A stretch of 64,000 nt of DNA, taken from the NCBI RefSeq assembly GCF_900100695.1, contig NZ_FNCF01000005.1, forward strand, positions 1-64,000. Direction: 5' to 3'. The position numbers and the translations under genes are program-made. The notes below the pieces were generated by a model, which was not told where the DNA came from, did not search any database, and worked only from the letters and a program-made list of their open reading frames with translations. Source of the DNA: Klenkia brasiliensis. Its GTDB lineage: Bacteria; Actinomycetota; Actinomycetes; Mycobacteriales; Geodermatophilaceae. Positions within the stretch are counted from its first letter, which is position 1. Each line of letters begins with the position of its first letter. This document shows positions 1 to 10,049 of this stretch, piece after piece.

Positions 1-1
1 G

Positions 2-1288
2 GGGTGGGTGCTGGGGAAGTACACGGGGTTGGGTGGTGAGTCCTCGGTGCTGGGGTTCCCGACGTCGGACGAGGTGGCGGTGCCCGGTGGGGTGTCGCAG
101 TCGTTCCAGGGCGGGATGGTGTTCAGTTCGGCGGCCACGGGTGCGCACGAGGTGCACGGGTGGGTGCTGGACAAGTGGACGGCGATGGGTGGGGTGTCGG
201 GGGCGTTGGGTTTCCCGACGTCGGACGAGGTCCGGACGGCGGATGGTGTGTACAACACGTTCGTGGGTGGGGCGGTGTTCTCCACGCCGTCGACGGGTGC
301 GCACGAGGTGCACGGGTGGATCGGTGCGCGGTGGCTGGCGTTGGGTGCTGGTTCGGCGGCGGTGGGTTTCCCGGTGTCGGACGAGCTGCCGGTGGGGGAC
401 GGGGTGGGTGTGTACAACCAGTTCTCGAACGGGGTGGTGGTGTCCTCGCCGTCCACCGGTGCCCATGACGTGCGTGGTGCGTTGGCGGTGAAGTGGTCGG
501 CGTTGGGTGGTGCCGGGTCGTTCCTGGGTTACCCGACCGCTGATCAGCGGTCGGCGCCCGGTGGTGGGCAGGTGGCTGCGTTCTCCGGTGGGTCGGTGTA
601 CTGGTCGTCGGGGACGGGTGCCTTCGAGGTGCACGGGTGGATCCGGGACCGGTGGTTGGCCAACGGTGGGCCCGGTGGTGGGTTGGGGTACCCGACCTCG
701 GACGAGCAGCCGGCGCCGGGTGGGGTGGGGGTGTTCCAGACCTTCGCCAACGGGTTGGTGTTCTCCTCGCCCTCGACCGGTGCGCGGGAGGTGCGTGGGT
801 TGATCGAGGACGAGTACACGGCGTTGGGTGGGTTGGCCTCCTCGGTGGGTGTGCCGGTGACCGATGAGCTGACGATGCCCGACGGGTTCGGTCGGGCGAG
901 CGTGTTCTCCAGCGGTGCGGCGATCTACTACTCCCCGGCCAGTGGTGCCTGGCAGGTGCGGGGGTGGATCCGGGGGACGTGGTCGGCGACGAACGCCGAG
1001 GCCGGTTTCCTGGGGTACCCGCTGGGTGACGAGGAGTCGGCGGGGGTGCCCGGTGCGGTGCTGCAGCGGTTCCAGGGTGGTCGGGTGTACTCCTCGGGTG
1101 CCACCGGTGCCCGGGAGGTGCACGGGTCGATCTTGGCGCGGTACCTGCAGCTGGGGGGGCCGGCGTCGTCGCTGGGGTTGCCGGTGAGCAACGAGTACCG
1201 GTCGGGGAACGTGGCGCGCAGCGACTTCCAGCGCGGCTCGATCACCTGCAACCTCACCACCGGCGCCATCACGGTCACCACGTCGTGA
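2..1288 (+). CDS. LGFP-repeat surface protein (5' truncated by window edge)
   Basis: The frame is already open at the left edge (Gly-Trp precede the first GTG), so the N-terminus lies outside. The visible ~428 residues are eight LGFP repeats of about 53 residues. Each has a core such as LGFPTSDE, LGYPTSDE, VGVPVTDE or LGLPVSNE, followed by a segment ending TGAxxVHG. LGFP repeats occur in actinobacterial cell-wall proteins and are thought to tether proteins to, or stabilise, the wall; the role here is inference. No transmembrane anchor or sortase motif is visible at the C-terminus (ends VTTS). Third codon positions are dominated by G with frequent GGT, unlike the C-ending codons of the neighbouring genes. 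It sits directly upstream of the wzm-wzt-glfT1 genes. Confidence 0.9.
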   Translation, partial: GWVLGKYTGLGGESSVLGFPTSDEVAVPGGVSQSFQGGMVFSSAATGAHEVHGWVLDKWTAMGGVSGALGFPTSDEVRTADGVYNTFVGGAVFSTPSTGAHEVHGWIGARWLALGAGSAAVGFPVSDELPVGDGVGVYNQFSNGVVVSSPSTGAHDVRGALAVKWSALGGAGSFLGYPTADQRSAPGGGQVAAFSGGSVYWSSGTGAFEVHGWIRDRWLANGGPGGGLGYPTSDEQPAPGGVGVFQTFANGLVFSSPSTGAREVRGLIEDEYTALGGLASSVGVPVTDELTMPDGFGRASVFSSGAAIYYSPASGAWQVRGWIRGTWSATNAEAGFLGYPLGDEESAGVPGAVLQRFQGGRVYSSGATGAREVHGSILARYLQLGGPASSLGLPVSNEYRSGNVARSDFQRGSITCNLTTGAITVTTS

Positions 1289-1343
1289 CGACGGTCGCGG
1301 GCGGACCCGCCGGGGGCTCCGGCGCCCCCGGCGGTGCCGTGGG

Positions 1344-1349
1344 TAGCGT
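1344..1349 (+). promoter_or_regulatory. Candidate -10 (TAGCGT) for leaderless wzm
   Basis: TAGCGT lies 7 nt before the ATG at 1357. The same spacing recurs before many first genes in this window. It supports 1357 rather than the GTG at 1285 as the wzm start. Confidence 0.5.
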
Positions 1350-1356
1350 CACCGGC

Positions 1357-2193
1357 ATGAGCTCCGTCGCCGTGGGACAGAAGCGGCCGTGGAAGGCAGC
1401 CCTCGACGACCTCGCCGACGGCTGGAAGCAGCGCGAGCTGTGGGGGCACCTGGGCTGGCAGGACATCCGCCAGCGCTACCGCCGGTCGGTGCTCGGGCCC
1501 ATCTGGATCTCCATCACGATGGCCGTCACCGCGGTCGCGCTGGGCATCCTCTACGCGGGGTTGTTCAACAACGACCTGTCGGTCCAGCTGCCCTACATCC
1601 TGGTCGGCTTCATCGTCTGGGGCTTCATCAGCGGCTGCATCGGCGAGGGCGCCGAGGTGTTCATCGCCAACGAGGGCCTGATCAAGCACCTCCCGGCCCC
1701 GCTGAGCGTGCACGTGTACCGCCTGGTGTGGCGGCAGAGCCTGTTCTTCCTGCACAACCTCGTCGTCTACGTGGTCATGCTGGTGATCTTCCCGCAGCCG
1801 CTGCGGTGGACCGACCTGACGGCGGTCCCGGCCTTCCTACTCCTGGCGGTCAACGGGGCCTGGGTCGCGCTGCTGCTCGGCATCATCACCACGCGGTTCC
1901 GGGACCTGACCCCCATCACGCAGTCGATCGTGCAGCTGTCGTTCTTCCTCACGCCCATCGTGTGGATCTACGACGACCTGCTCAACAGCCCCAACCCGGC
2001 GGTGGCCGAGCGCGCCCGGCTGGCCGAGCTCAACCCCTTCCTCCACTTCGTGGAGATCATCCGGCGGCCCATGCTCGGCGAGCCGCAGAACCTGACCAAC
2101 TGGGTGGTCGTCCTGGTCATCACGGTCGTCGGCTGGGCGCTGACGATGCTCGTGCTGCGCCGCTTCCGCTCCCGCGTCTCCTACTGGGTGTGA
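1357..2193 (+). CDS. wzm: ABC-2 type polysaccharide export permease (Wzm)
   Basis: This 278-residue integral membrane protein has about six hydrophobic segments, typical of Wzm/RfbD permeases that move undecaprenyl- or decaprenyl-linked glycans across the membrane. The order Wzm, Wzt, GlfT1 matches the M. tuberculosis Rv3781-Rv3783 cluster, where the transporter is proposed to flip the arabinogalactan precursor. I chose the ATG at 1357, which gives MSSVAVGQKRPWK. An in-frame GTG at 1285 overlaps the LGFP stop codon but would add a low-complexity Gly/Ala/Pro stretch. The stop overlaps the wzt start (GTGA), implying translational coupling. The family is clear; the exact substrate is inferred from the neighbours. 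Confidence 0.9.
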   Translation: MSSVAVGQKRPWKAALDDLADGWKQRELWGHLGWQDIRQRYRRSVLGPIWISITMAVTAVALGILYAGLFNNDLSVQLPYILVGFIVWGFISGCIGEGAEVFIANEGLIKHLPAPLSVHVYRLVWRQSLFFLHNLVVYVVMLVIFPQPLRWTDLTAVPAFLLLAVNGAWVALLLGIITTRFRDLTPITQSIVQLSFFLTPIVWIYDDLLNSPNPAVAERARLAELNPFLHFVEIIRRPMLGEPQNLTNWVVVLVITVVGWALTMLVLRRFRSRVSYWV

Positions 2194-2957
2194 CCGTGAC
2201 CGAGACAGCCCGCCACGTCAGCATCAGCACCGAGGGTGCCTGCGTGGACTTCCCCATCTTCGACGCCAAGAGCAGGTCGCTGAAGAAGACCGTGGCCGGC
2301 CTGGTCGGCGGGAACATCGACAGCGGCGCCAAGGTGCCGATCATCGAGGCGCTCAAGGACATCACCCTGCACCTCGAGCACGGCGCCCGCGTCGGCCTGG
2401 TGGGGCACAACGGGGCGGGCAAGTCCACCCTGCTGCGGCTGCTGTCGGGGATCTACGAGCCCACGCGGGGCCGGGCCGCCATCAACGGCCGGGTCGCCCC
2501 GGTGTTCGACCTCGGCGTCGGCATGGACCCGGAGATCTCGGGCCTGGAGAACATCATGATCCGGGGCCTGTTCCTCGGCATGACCCGCAAGCAGATGGAG
2601 AGCCGGGTCGACGACATCGCCGACTTCACCGAGCTCGGGGACTTCCTCCGGATGCCGCTGCGGACCTACTCCACCGGCATGCGCGTGCGGTTGGCGCTGG
2701 GCGTGGTCACCAGCATCGACCCGGAGATCCTGCTGCTGGACGAAGGCATCGGCGCGGTGGACGCGGCGTTCCTGGAGAAGAGCAAGAAGCGGCTGTCCGA
2801 GCTCGTCGAGCGCTCGGGCCTGCTGGTGTTCGCCTCGCACTCCGACGAGTTCCTCCGCGAGCTGTGCGACACCGCGCTGTGGATGGAGCACGGCCAGATC
2901 AAGCAGCAGGGGCCCCTGGAGGACGTGCTGCGGGCCTACAAGGGCGCAGGCGGGTGA
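2190..2957 (+). CDS. wzt: ABC transporter ATPase for polysaccharide export (Wzt)
   Basis: This 255-residue ABC ATPase powers the upstream permease. Visible motifs are Walker A GHNGAGKST, a signature-like YSTGMRVRLALG and Walker B ILLLDEGIGAVDAA. These are characteristic of the short Wzt/RfbE subfamily, which lacks the C-terminal carbohydrate-binding domain of O-antigen Wzt proteins. The start is the GTG at 2190, overlapping the wzm stop; a GTG at 2196 is an alternative. The stop overlaps the glfT1 start (GTGA), so wzm, wzt and glfT1 are a tightly coupled operon. By homology with Rv3781 it should act in galactan export. Confidence 0.92.
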   Translation: MTVTETARHVSISTEGACVDFPIFDAKSRSLKKTVAGLVGGNIDSGAKVPIIEALKDITLHLEHGARVGLVGHNGAGKSTLLRLLSGIYEPTRGRAAINGRVAPVFDLGVGMDPEISGLENIMIRGLFLGMTRKQMESRVDDIADFTELGDFLRMPLRTYSTGMRVRLALGVVTSIDPEILLLDEGIGAVDAAFLEKSKKRLSELVERSGLLVFASHSDEFLRELCDTALWMEHGQIKQQGPLEDVLRAYKGAGG

Positions 2958-3850
2958 CGACCGCCCCGGGGCGGGTCGTGGCCGTCGTCGTGACCCGTCA
3001 GCGGACCGAGCTGCTGGGGCACAGCCTGGCCGCGCTCGCCGCCCAGGACCACCCGGTCGACCACGTCGTGGTGGTCGACAACGGCCCCGAGGCGCCGGCC
3101 CGGGCGGTGGTCGAGGCGAGCGGGCTGCCGCACACCTACCTGCTCAGCGAGCGCAACCTCGGCGGGGCGGGCGGGTTCGCCCTGGGCATGCTGCACGCGC
3201 TCGCGCTCGGGGCCGACTGGGTGTGGTGCGCCGACGACGACGGCCGGCCCGCCGACTCCCGGGTGCTGGCCACGCTGCTGGCGACCGCCGCCGAGCACGA
3301 CCTGGCCGAGGTCTCGCCGCTGGTCGCCGACCTCGCCGACCCCGACCGGCTGGCCTTCCCGCTGCGCCGCGGGCTGCGCTGGCGGCGGCGGCGGTCGGAC
3401 TTCGCCGACACCGACCTGATCCCCGGCTACGCGTCGCTGTTCAACGGCGCGCTGTTCAGCGCCCGGGCCATCGAGGCCGTCGGCGTCCCCGACCTGCGGC
3501 TGTTCTTCCGGGGCGACGAGACCGAGATCCACCGGCGGCTGGTCCGCAGCGGTCTGCGCTTCGGCACCGCCACCGCGACCGCCTACCTGCACCCCGAGGG
3601 GACGACGGAGTTCGAGCCCATCCTCGGCGGCCGGCTGTCCGCGCAGTACCCGGCGAACCCGGTCAAGCGGTACTTCACCTACCGCAACCGCGGCTACCTC
3701 ATGGCCCAGCCGGGCATGCGGTGGCTGCTCCCGCTGGAGTTCCTCCGCTTCGGCTGGTTCTTCCTGGTGCACCGCCGCGACGCCGCCGCCTGGCGCGAGT
3801 GGCTCTCGCTCACCCGCGCCGGGCGGCGCGAACGCTTCAGGCGTCCGTGA
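2954..3850 (+). CDS. glfT1: Galactofuranosyltransferase GlfT1-like (GT2 family)
   Basis: This 298-residue GT-A glycosyltransferase opens with a family-2 nucleotide-binding strand (VVAVVVTRQRTELL). It has a DDD metal/UDP-binding motif at residues 94-96 (CADDDGRP) and a later FFRGDETEIHRRL segment. In mycobacteria GlfT1 adds the first galactofuranose residues to the Rha-GlcNAc-PP-decaprenyl primer. The assignment rests on the position next to wzm/wzt, the downstream glfT2 and glf, and the sequence. The GTG start overlaps the wzt stop. The 3' end overlaps the convergent glfT2 gene by 14 nt. Confidence 0.88.
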   Translation: MTTAPGRVVAVVVTRQRTELLGHSLAALAAQDHPVDHVVVVDNGPEAPARAVVEASGLPHTYLLSERNLGGAGGFALGMLHALALGADWVWCADDDGRPADSRVLATLLATAAEHDLAEVSPLVADLADPDRLAFPLRRGLRWRRRRSDFADTDLIPGYASLFNGALFSARAIEAVGVPDLRLFFRGDETEIHRRLVRSGLRFGTATATAYLHPEGTTEFEPILGGRLSAQYPANPVKRYFTYRNRGYLMAQPGMRWLLPLEFLRFGWFFLVHRRDAAAWREWLSLTRAGRRERFRRP

Positions 3851-5777
3851 CCTCGAAGGCCTTCGCCCAGCTCGCGGGCGAGGTCAGCTGCTCCAGGTGC
3901 GCGCGGTACTGGGCGCTCAACCGGGGGAACTCCCGGTAGAGGGTCACGTGCGTGCGGACCGAGTGCCGCAGCATGCGCCAGAACGTGTCCGGCTCCCGTC
4001 GGCGGAAGGTCACGCCGCGGCCGTCGGCGGTGCCGACGGTGGCGCTGTCCAGCCGGGAGAGCAAGAACCAGCGGGCGTCCTGCGCGGCGATGTTCATCTC
4101 GGGCACGTCCTGGGCCTGCGGCTTGGCCGGCCGCAGGTTGTGCACGAGCGCCGCGCCGAGGGTGCGGCCGATCGTCACCGGCGTCGTCGGGGGCTTCATG
4201 AACCGCTCGGCCTTGATGGCGCCCATCGACGGCAGGGGGAGGTCGCTGGAGGACGGGATGATCTGGCCGTCGGGGTAGTCGCCCTGGTGCTCCAGGGCCA
4301 CCGGCAGCGCCGTCGGCAGGATCGGGAACAGCCGCTCCGGGCCGGCGAGGAAGTCCTCGTAGGCGCGGTGGTGCAGCGACGCGGTCGCGTACTGCAGCAT
4401 GATCAGGAACTTCAGGTCGAACTTGAAGGTGTCCTGCAGCAGCTTCCCGCCGCGCTTGTAGGGGGTGTGCAGCGCCGCGGCCACCAGCCGGTTGCGGGTG
4501 TGGAAGTAGGCCTGCCAGCCGGCGGTGTCGTCCTTGTCGCTCCAGGACAGGTGCCACACGGCGACCCCGGGCAGGGTCGCGGTCGGGTACCCGTTCTCCC
4601 CGGCACGGATGCCGTACTCGGCGTCGTCCCACTTGATGAACAGCGGGAGGGCCAGCCCGGTGCGCTCGACGACCTCGCGCGGGATGAGGCACATCCACCA
4701 GCCGGTGTAGTCGACGTCGATCCGGCGGTGCAGGTCCGGCGACCGGCGCAGCGACTTCTTGGCGAAGTCGTGGGCGTACTCGGTGTTGGGCGCGGCCCGC
4801 CAGAAGAACTTGTCGCGCGCGACGACCTCGCCCATGGTGTGCAGCACCGAGCGGTCCTGCAGGGCCAGCATCTGGCCGCCGACGAGCATCGGGCGCTTGG
4901 CGTAGCGGGCGAAGGCGAACAGCCGGGCGATGCTGTCGGGCTCGAGCTGGACGTCGTCGTCGAGCAGGATGTGGTGGGTCGCCTGCGTCTGCAGCATCTC
5001 GTACATCGTCCGCGAGAACCCGCCGCTGCCCCCGAGGTTGGGCTGCTCGACCAGGCGCAGCTTGGACCCCAGGGCGTCCTCGACCGCGCCGAAGCGGGCG
5101 GCGTCGCGGACCTTCTTGTTGCCCTGGTCGGCCACCACGACGGTGTCGATGAGGTCGGCGACGACCTCGTCGGAGGCGAGGGCCTCCAGCGCGGCGACGC
5201 AGTCGGTCGGCCGGTTGAAGGTGCAGATGCCGACGCTGAGCCGGGTCTCGTGGGCCGGGGCCTCGGGGGCCCACCAGCCGGCCCGCTGCACGGTGAGCGT
5301 GCCGTCGTCGGCGGTGACGTCGAACCAGTACCAGCCGCCGTCCTCGAACGGGGTCAGGTCCAGGTCGAACTCGACGGTGCGGTCGTCGCCCTTGGTGGTG
5401 GTGCCGGTGACGTGGATGATGCTGCCGTCGGCCTTGGACCGGTAGACGTCGACCCGGCCGGGGCCGGAGACCTGCAGCTTGAGCACCACGGAGCCCAGCA
5501 CGGTCCAGCGGCGCCAGTAGGAGGCCGGGAAGGCGTTGAAGTAGGCGGCGAAGGAGACCTCGTTGCCCGCCGCGATGGTCGCCACCTCGCGGCCCGAGGA
5601 GCGGACCCGCTTGGCCTTGCCCTCGTCGAGGTAGAGCGAGCGGACCTTGGACGGGTCACCGGGGCGCGGCAGGATCACCCGCTGCAGCAGGGTGACGGCC
5701 TTGCTGGTGGCCAGGTCGTCGGCCTGGGGCTCGGCCACGCGCTCGGGGGAGACCCCCTGGTCCTGGGTGCTGGTCAC
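3837..5777 (-). CDS. glfT2: Bifunctional galactofuranosyltransferase GlfT2
   Basis: This 646-residue protein is close in length to mycobacterial GlfT2 (637 aa), which polymerises alternating beta-1,5/1,6 galactofuranose onto the arabinogalactan primer. It has an N-terminal beta-rich domain (about 1-180), then a GT-A domain with LLDDDVQ (DDD at 273-275). The family's KWDDAEYG acidic motif and a WHLSWSDKDD histidine segment follow, then a helical C-terminus. The start is a GTG at 5777, only 3 nt after the glf stop codon, so glf and glfT2 form one operon on the minus strand. The enzyme is expected to be peripheral at the cytoplasmic membrane, using UDP-Galf supplied by Glf. Confidence 0.95.
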   Translation of the reverse strand: MTSTQDQGVSPERVAEPQADDLATSKAVTLLQRVILPRPGDPSKVRSLYLDEGKAKRVRSSGREVATIAAGNEVSFAAYFNAFPASYWRRWTVLGSVVLKLQVSGPGRVDVYRSKADGSIIHVTGTTTKGDDRTVEFDLDLTPFEDGGWYWFDVTADDGTLTVQRAGWWAPEAPAHETRLSVGICTFNRPTDCVAALEALASDEVVADLIDTVVVADQGNKKVRDAARFGAVEDALGSKLRLVEQPNLGGSGGFSRTMYEMLQTQATHHILLDDDVQLEPDSIARLFAFARYAKRPMLVGGQMLALQDRSVLHTMGEVVARDKFFWRAAPNTEYAHDFAKKSLRRSPDLHRRIDVDYTGWWMCLIPREVVERTGLALPLFIKWDDAEYGIRAGENGYPTATLPGVAVWHLSWSDKDDTAGWQAYFHTRNRLVAAALHTPYKRGGKLLQDTFKFDLKFLIMLQYATASLHHRAYEDFLAGPERLFPILPTALPVALEHQGDYPDGQIIPSSSDLPLPSMGAIKAERFMKPPTTPVTIGRTLGAALVHNLRPAKPQAQDVPEMNIAAQDARWFLLSRLDSATVGTADGRGVTFRRREPDTFWRMLRHSVRTHVTLYREFPRLSAQYRAHLEQLTSPASWAKAFEVTDA

Positions 5778-5780
5778 GGT

Positions 5781-7938
<2,158 letters not shown>

Positions 7939-7942
<4 letters not shown>

Positions 7943-9030
7943 GGCACGCGGTGATCATGGCCGGCGGCTCCGGGACGCGGCTGTGGCCCCTCTCGCGCTC
8001 CGCCCGGCCCAAGCAGCTCCTGGACGTCGTCGCCGAGGAGGGCGGGGGCGCGCACAGCCTGCTGGCCGAGGCGTTCACCCGGTTGCAGGCCGTGCTGCCC
8101 ACCGAGCAGATCTGGGTGTGCACCGCCGCCCGCTACGGGGACGCCGTGCGCGCGGCGCTGCCCGAGCTCGGCGCCGACCGGCTGATCCTGGAGCCGGTGG
8201 CCCGCGACACGGCCAACGCCGTCGGCCTGGCCGCCGCGCTGGTCGCCGACGCCGACCCGGACGCCGAGCTCGCCGTGGTGTCGGCCGACCACGTCATCCG
8301 GCCCGTCGAGCGGTTCGCCGACGCGCTGCGCACCGCCTACGACTGCCTCGCCGTCCGGCCCCGGTCGCTGGTGACCCTCGGCATCACGCCGACGTCGCCG
8401 GCCACCGGGTTCGGCTACGTGCAGAAGGGCGCGCCGACCGAGGTCGCCGGTGCGGCCGAGGCGGCGTCCTTCCGGGAGAAGCCGGACCTCGCGACGGCCC
8501 AGGGCTACCTGGACTCGGGGGAGTACCTCTGGAACTCCGGCATGTTCGTCTGGCGGGCCCAGACCGTGCTCGACGCGCTGCGCGACCACCTGCCGGAGTC
8601 CGCCGACGGCCTGGCCCGCATCGTCGCCGCGCAGGACCGCGCGGCCGCGCTGGCCGAGGTGTTCCCGACGCTGCCGAAGATCAGCGTCGACTACGCGGTG
8701 CTCGAGCCCGCGGCCACCGAGCCCGGCCGGGTGCTGGTCGTCGACCTCGACGTCGACTGGCTCGACGTCGGCTCCTGGCCCGCCCTGGCCCACACGCTGG
8801 ACACCGACGACGCGGGCAACGCCGTCCGCGGGCCGGTGGTCGCCCTGGACAGCAGCGGCAACGTCGTCCTCTCCGACGACCCCGACCACCTGGTCGCCCT
8901 CGTCGGCGTGCGCGACAGCGTCGTGGTGCACACCGCCGACGTGACGATGGTCTGCCCGGTCGGGGACGCCGAGCGGGTCAAGCAGCTGCTGGCCGCGGCC
9001 GAGGAACGCTTCCCCGGCCGCTACGCCTGA
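7939..9030 (+). CDS. manC: Mannose-1-phosphate guanylyltransferase (GDP-mannose pyrophosphorylase)
   Basis: This 363-residue enzyme makes GDP-mannose from mannose-1-phosphate and GTP. The N-terminal nucleotidyltransferase signature is MAGGSGTRLWPLSR with PKQLL downstream; FREKPD and WNSGMFVWRAQTVL are further family segments. It is the single-domain short form, without the isomerase domain of bifunctional ManC. Its partners manB (20.4 kb) and manA (24.2 kb) lie in the same window, so the whole fructose-6-phosphate to GDP-mannose route is encoded here. Translation is coupled to wbbL by a 4-nt overlap. Confidence 0.95.
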
Positions 9031-9036
9031 GGCGCC

Positions 9037-9042
9037 TACCCT
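9037..9042 (+). promoter_or_regulatory. Candidate -10 (TACCCT) for leaderless DNA glycosylase
   Basis: TACCCT lies 7 nt before the GTG at 9050 and only 6 nt after the manC stop codon. It suggests the glycosylase has its own leaderless transcript. Confidence 0.45.
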
Positions 9043-9049
9043 CGGGTCC

Positions 9050-9976
9050 GTGACCGCCGCGACCGTCCTCCCCCGGGAGCGGACCTGGCAGGCCGACTGG
9101 CCGCTGGACGTGCGCCGGGCGCTGTCGCCGCACCGGCACGGGCACAGCGACCCGACCCTGCAGTACGCCGAGGACGGCGCGGCCTGGCGGACCACCACGA
9201 CCCCCGACGGCGCGGCCACCGTCCGGCTCACCGCCCGCGGCGGGCTGGTGCGGGCGCAGGCCTGGGGCCCGGGTGCGGCGTGGGCGCTGGAGGCGGTCCC
9301 GCGGTGGCTGGGCGCCGAGGACCGGCCCGAGGACTTCCCGGCCGACCGGCACCCGCTGGTGCAGCGGCTGCACCGGGCCTCGCCGTGGCTGCGCATCGGC
9401 GGCACCGGCCGGGTGTGGGATGCCCTCGTGCCGGCGGTGCTGGAGCAGAAGGTGACCGGCATCGAGGCGCACCGCACCTTCGTGCAGCTGCTCCGGCTGG
9501 CGGGTGACCCCGCCCCCGGCCCGGCGCCGGCGGGCATGCGGGTGGTGCCGTCGGCGCAGCGGGTGCGCGCGGTGACCGACTGGGAGTGGCACCGCTGCGG
9601 GCTGGACGGCGCCCGCCGCCGCGCCCTGCTCGCCGTCGCCTCCGTGGCGTCCCGGCTCGAGTGCGACGACCACACCGACTGCGAGGGCCTGCGCCGGCGG
9701 CTGCGCTCGGTGCCCGGCATCGGCGTGTGGACCGCGGCCGAGGTGGCGCAGCGGGCGATCGGCTGCCCGGACCAGGTCAGCGTCGGGGACTACCACCTCA
9801 AGAACCTGGTCGGCTGGTCGCTGGCGGGCCGGAAGACCGACGACGCCGGGATGCTGGAGCTGCTGGAGCCCTTCCGCGGCCACCGGCAGCGCGTCGTGCG
9901 GCTGCTGGAGGTCGGCGGGTCCCGGCCGCCGAAGCGCGGCCCGCGGATGGCCCCGACCGACCACCGCCGCCTGTGA
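9050..9976 (+). CDS. DNA-3-methyladenine glycosylase family (AlkA/OGG-like, HhH-GPD)
   Basis: This 308-residue base-excision repair enzyme carries a helix-hairpin-helix segment near residues 222-235 (VPGIGVWTAAEVA). The expected catalytic aspartate region follows (VSVGDYHLKN). ALVPAVLEQKVTG and the N-terminal beta-rich AlkA_N-like part match actinobacterial 3-methyladenine/8-oxoguanine glycosylases. It has no functional link to the glycan genes around it. The start is a GTG fixed by a -10-like hexamer 7 nt upstream. The base specificity cannot be read from sequence. Confidence 0.85.
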   Translation: MTAATVLPRERTWQADWPLDVRRALSPHRHGHSDPTLQYAEDGAAWRTTTTPDGAATVRLTARGGLVRAQAWGPGAAWALEAVPRWLGAEDRPEDFPADRHPLVQRLHRASPWLRIGGTGRVWDALVPAVLEQKVTGIEAHRTFVQLLRLAGDPAPGPAPAGMRVVPSAQRVRAVTDWEWHRCGLDGARRRALLAVASVASRLECDDHTDCEGLRRRLRSVPGIGVWTAAEVAQRAIGCPDQVSVGDYHLKNLVGWSLAGRKTDDAGMLELLEPFRGHRQRVVRLLEVGGSRPPKRGPRMAPTDHRRL

Positions 9977-10049
9977 CGGGTGGGGCACGACCCTTCTCAG
10001 GACGCCGCGGCCCGGCTACCGTCGTCGGCCGGACTACGGGGGGTCGGTC

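Noticed and set aside
1-1288. CRISPR-like or DNA satellite array in the repeat region
   Set aside because: The repeats are ~160 bp, diverged, in frame and encode LGFP motifs, so this is a protein repeat.
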